Positions 63,872 to 64,000 of a stretch of DNA of 64,000 nt are shown piece after piece. Both the position numbers and the translations under genes were made by a program. The notes beneath the pieces were generated by a model that saw nothing but the letters and a program-made list of their open reading frames with translations, did not search any database and was not told the DNA's origin. Location: assembly GCF_900116225.1 (NCBI RefSeq), contig NZ_FOZZ01000013.1, positions 35,184-99,183 on the forward strand, written 5' to 3'. The DNA is from Sphingobacterium wenxiniae (GTDB taxonomy: Bacteria; Bacteroidota; Bacteroidia; Sphingobacteriales; Sphingobacteriaceae). Each line of letters starts with the position of its first letter. Position 1 is the first letter of the stretch.

Positions 63872-64000
63872 GGGCATGGAAAGTCCCGGGCTATTAGTAC
63901 CACTCGGCTTTGGTCTCTCAACCTTTACACCTATGGCCTATCGACGTGGTCATCTCCCACGGCCCTTATCAGAAGTCTCATCTCGTGGCCGGTTTCGCAC
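63872..64000 (-). rRNA. rrl: 23S ribosomal RNA, 3' end (partial)
   Basis: Minus-strand reading contains GATAAGGGCCGTGGGAGATG, CCACGTCGATAGGCCAT, GTGTAAAGGTTGAGAGACC and GAGTGGTACTAATAGCCCG, matching the conserved 3' end of 23S. The gene continues beyond the window. The 3' end position is estimated by counting from GTACTAAT as in E. coli and may be off by several bases. Confidence 0.92.

Noticed and set aside
63544..63921. 125-residue minus-strand open frame near the right end
   Set aside because: It covers the 23S-5S spacer, the whole 5S gene and the rRNA terminator.
1..64000. CRISPR arrays, phage genes, insertion sequences, toxin-antitoxin pairs
   Set aside because: No regularly spaced repeats, transposase or integrase motifs, or recognisable toxin pairs were found on either strand.

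Overview
The window looks like chromosomal DNA from a member of the Bacteroidota, most probably a Sphingobacteriaceae (Sphingobacterium/Pedobacter-like) bacterium. The support is a SusC/SusD pair, a GldF-GldG type ABC protein, Bacteroidota-type LptD, TonB and TamB proteins, the gene order rpsL-rpsG-fusA-rpsJ without tuf, many lipoproteins with SPII signals, and repeated promoter-like boxes of the Bacteroidota form TAnnTTTG. Almost all of it is ordinary chromosome: no phage, integrase, transposase, CRISPR array or classical defence island was seen. The genus is an inference.

Layout. 1-5.5 kb: end of a cysteine desulfurase gene, a divergent calcium pair (Ca2+/Na+ antiporter and P-type Ca2+-ATPase), an NlpE-like lipoprotein and a small TPR protein. 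5.5-11.3 kb: a gene-poor 500-bp stretch, etfBA, a bifunctional-nuclease-like protein, a nucleoside permease and an MscS-type channel. 11.3-15 kb: rpsL-rpsG-fusA-rpsJ, closed by a strong terminator directly after rpsJ. 15-29.7 kb: an outer-membrane barrel, tRNA-Cys with a 59-residue basic protein, cutC, a TonB protein, tsaD divergent from a giant TamB, tex, tatA, a MATE exporter and a 2-oxoacid dehydrogenase E2. 29.8-36.8 kb: cinA, then an envelope cluster (lptD divergent from two tandem amidases and an MCE/MlaD-like protein). 36.9-44.9 kb: DUF1080 lipoproteins around a Tat-exported Gfo/Idh/MocA oxidoreductase (probable 3-keto-sugar metabolism), a tricorn-like protease and another barrel. 45-53 kb: a fused GldF-GldG protein, a CoA-transferase, an AraC regulator with a third DUF1080 gene, rpsT, a SpoU methyltransferase, sucD and a decayed PD-(D/E)XK gene. 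53-63.3 kb: a DinB protein and a minus-strand SusC-SusD-S10 carboxypeptidase-HEXXH/TPR locus that looks designed for peptide uptake and breakdown. 63.6-64 kb: the 3' end of an rRNA operon (23S end and 5S) on the minus strand.

Main points for a second look: (i) the SusC gene of the peptide locus has an in-frame TAA exactly between its carboxypeptidase-like domain and its TonB-box/plug region; (ii) TamB has no ATG, GTG or TTG before its membrane anchor, with ATC standing where an ATG would give a normal N-terminus; (iii) three intergenic elements share a double-palindrome architecture despite two unrelated sequences, and one of them supplies the last codons and stop of the GldFG fusion; (iv) other short dispersed palindromes lie between rpsG and fusA, after fusA and before lptD; (v) two decayed genes (a PD-(D/E)XK nuclease and the C-terminal tail of a probable TonB-dependent receptor) are not visible as intact genes. 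Function calls rest on reading the translated proteins and recalling families; no database search was run.
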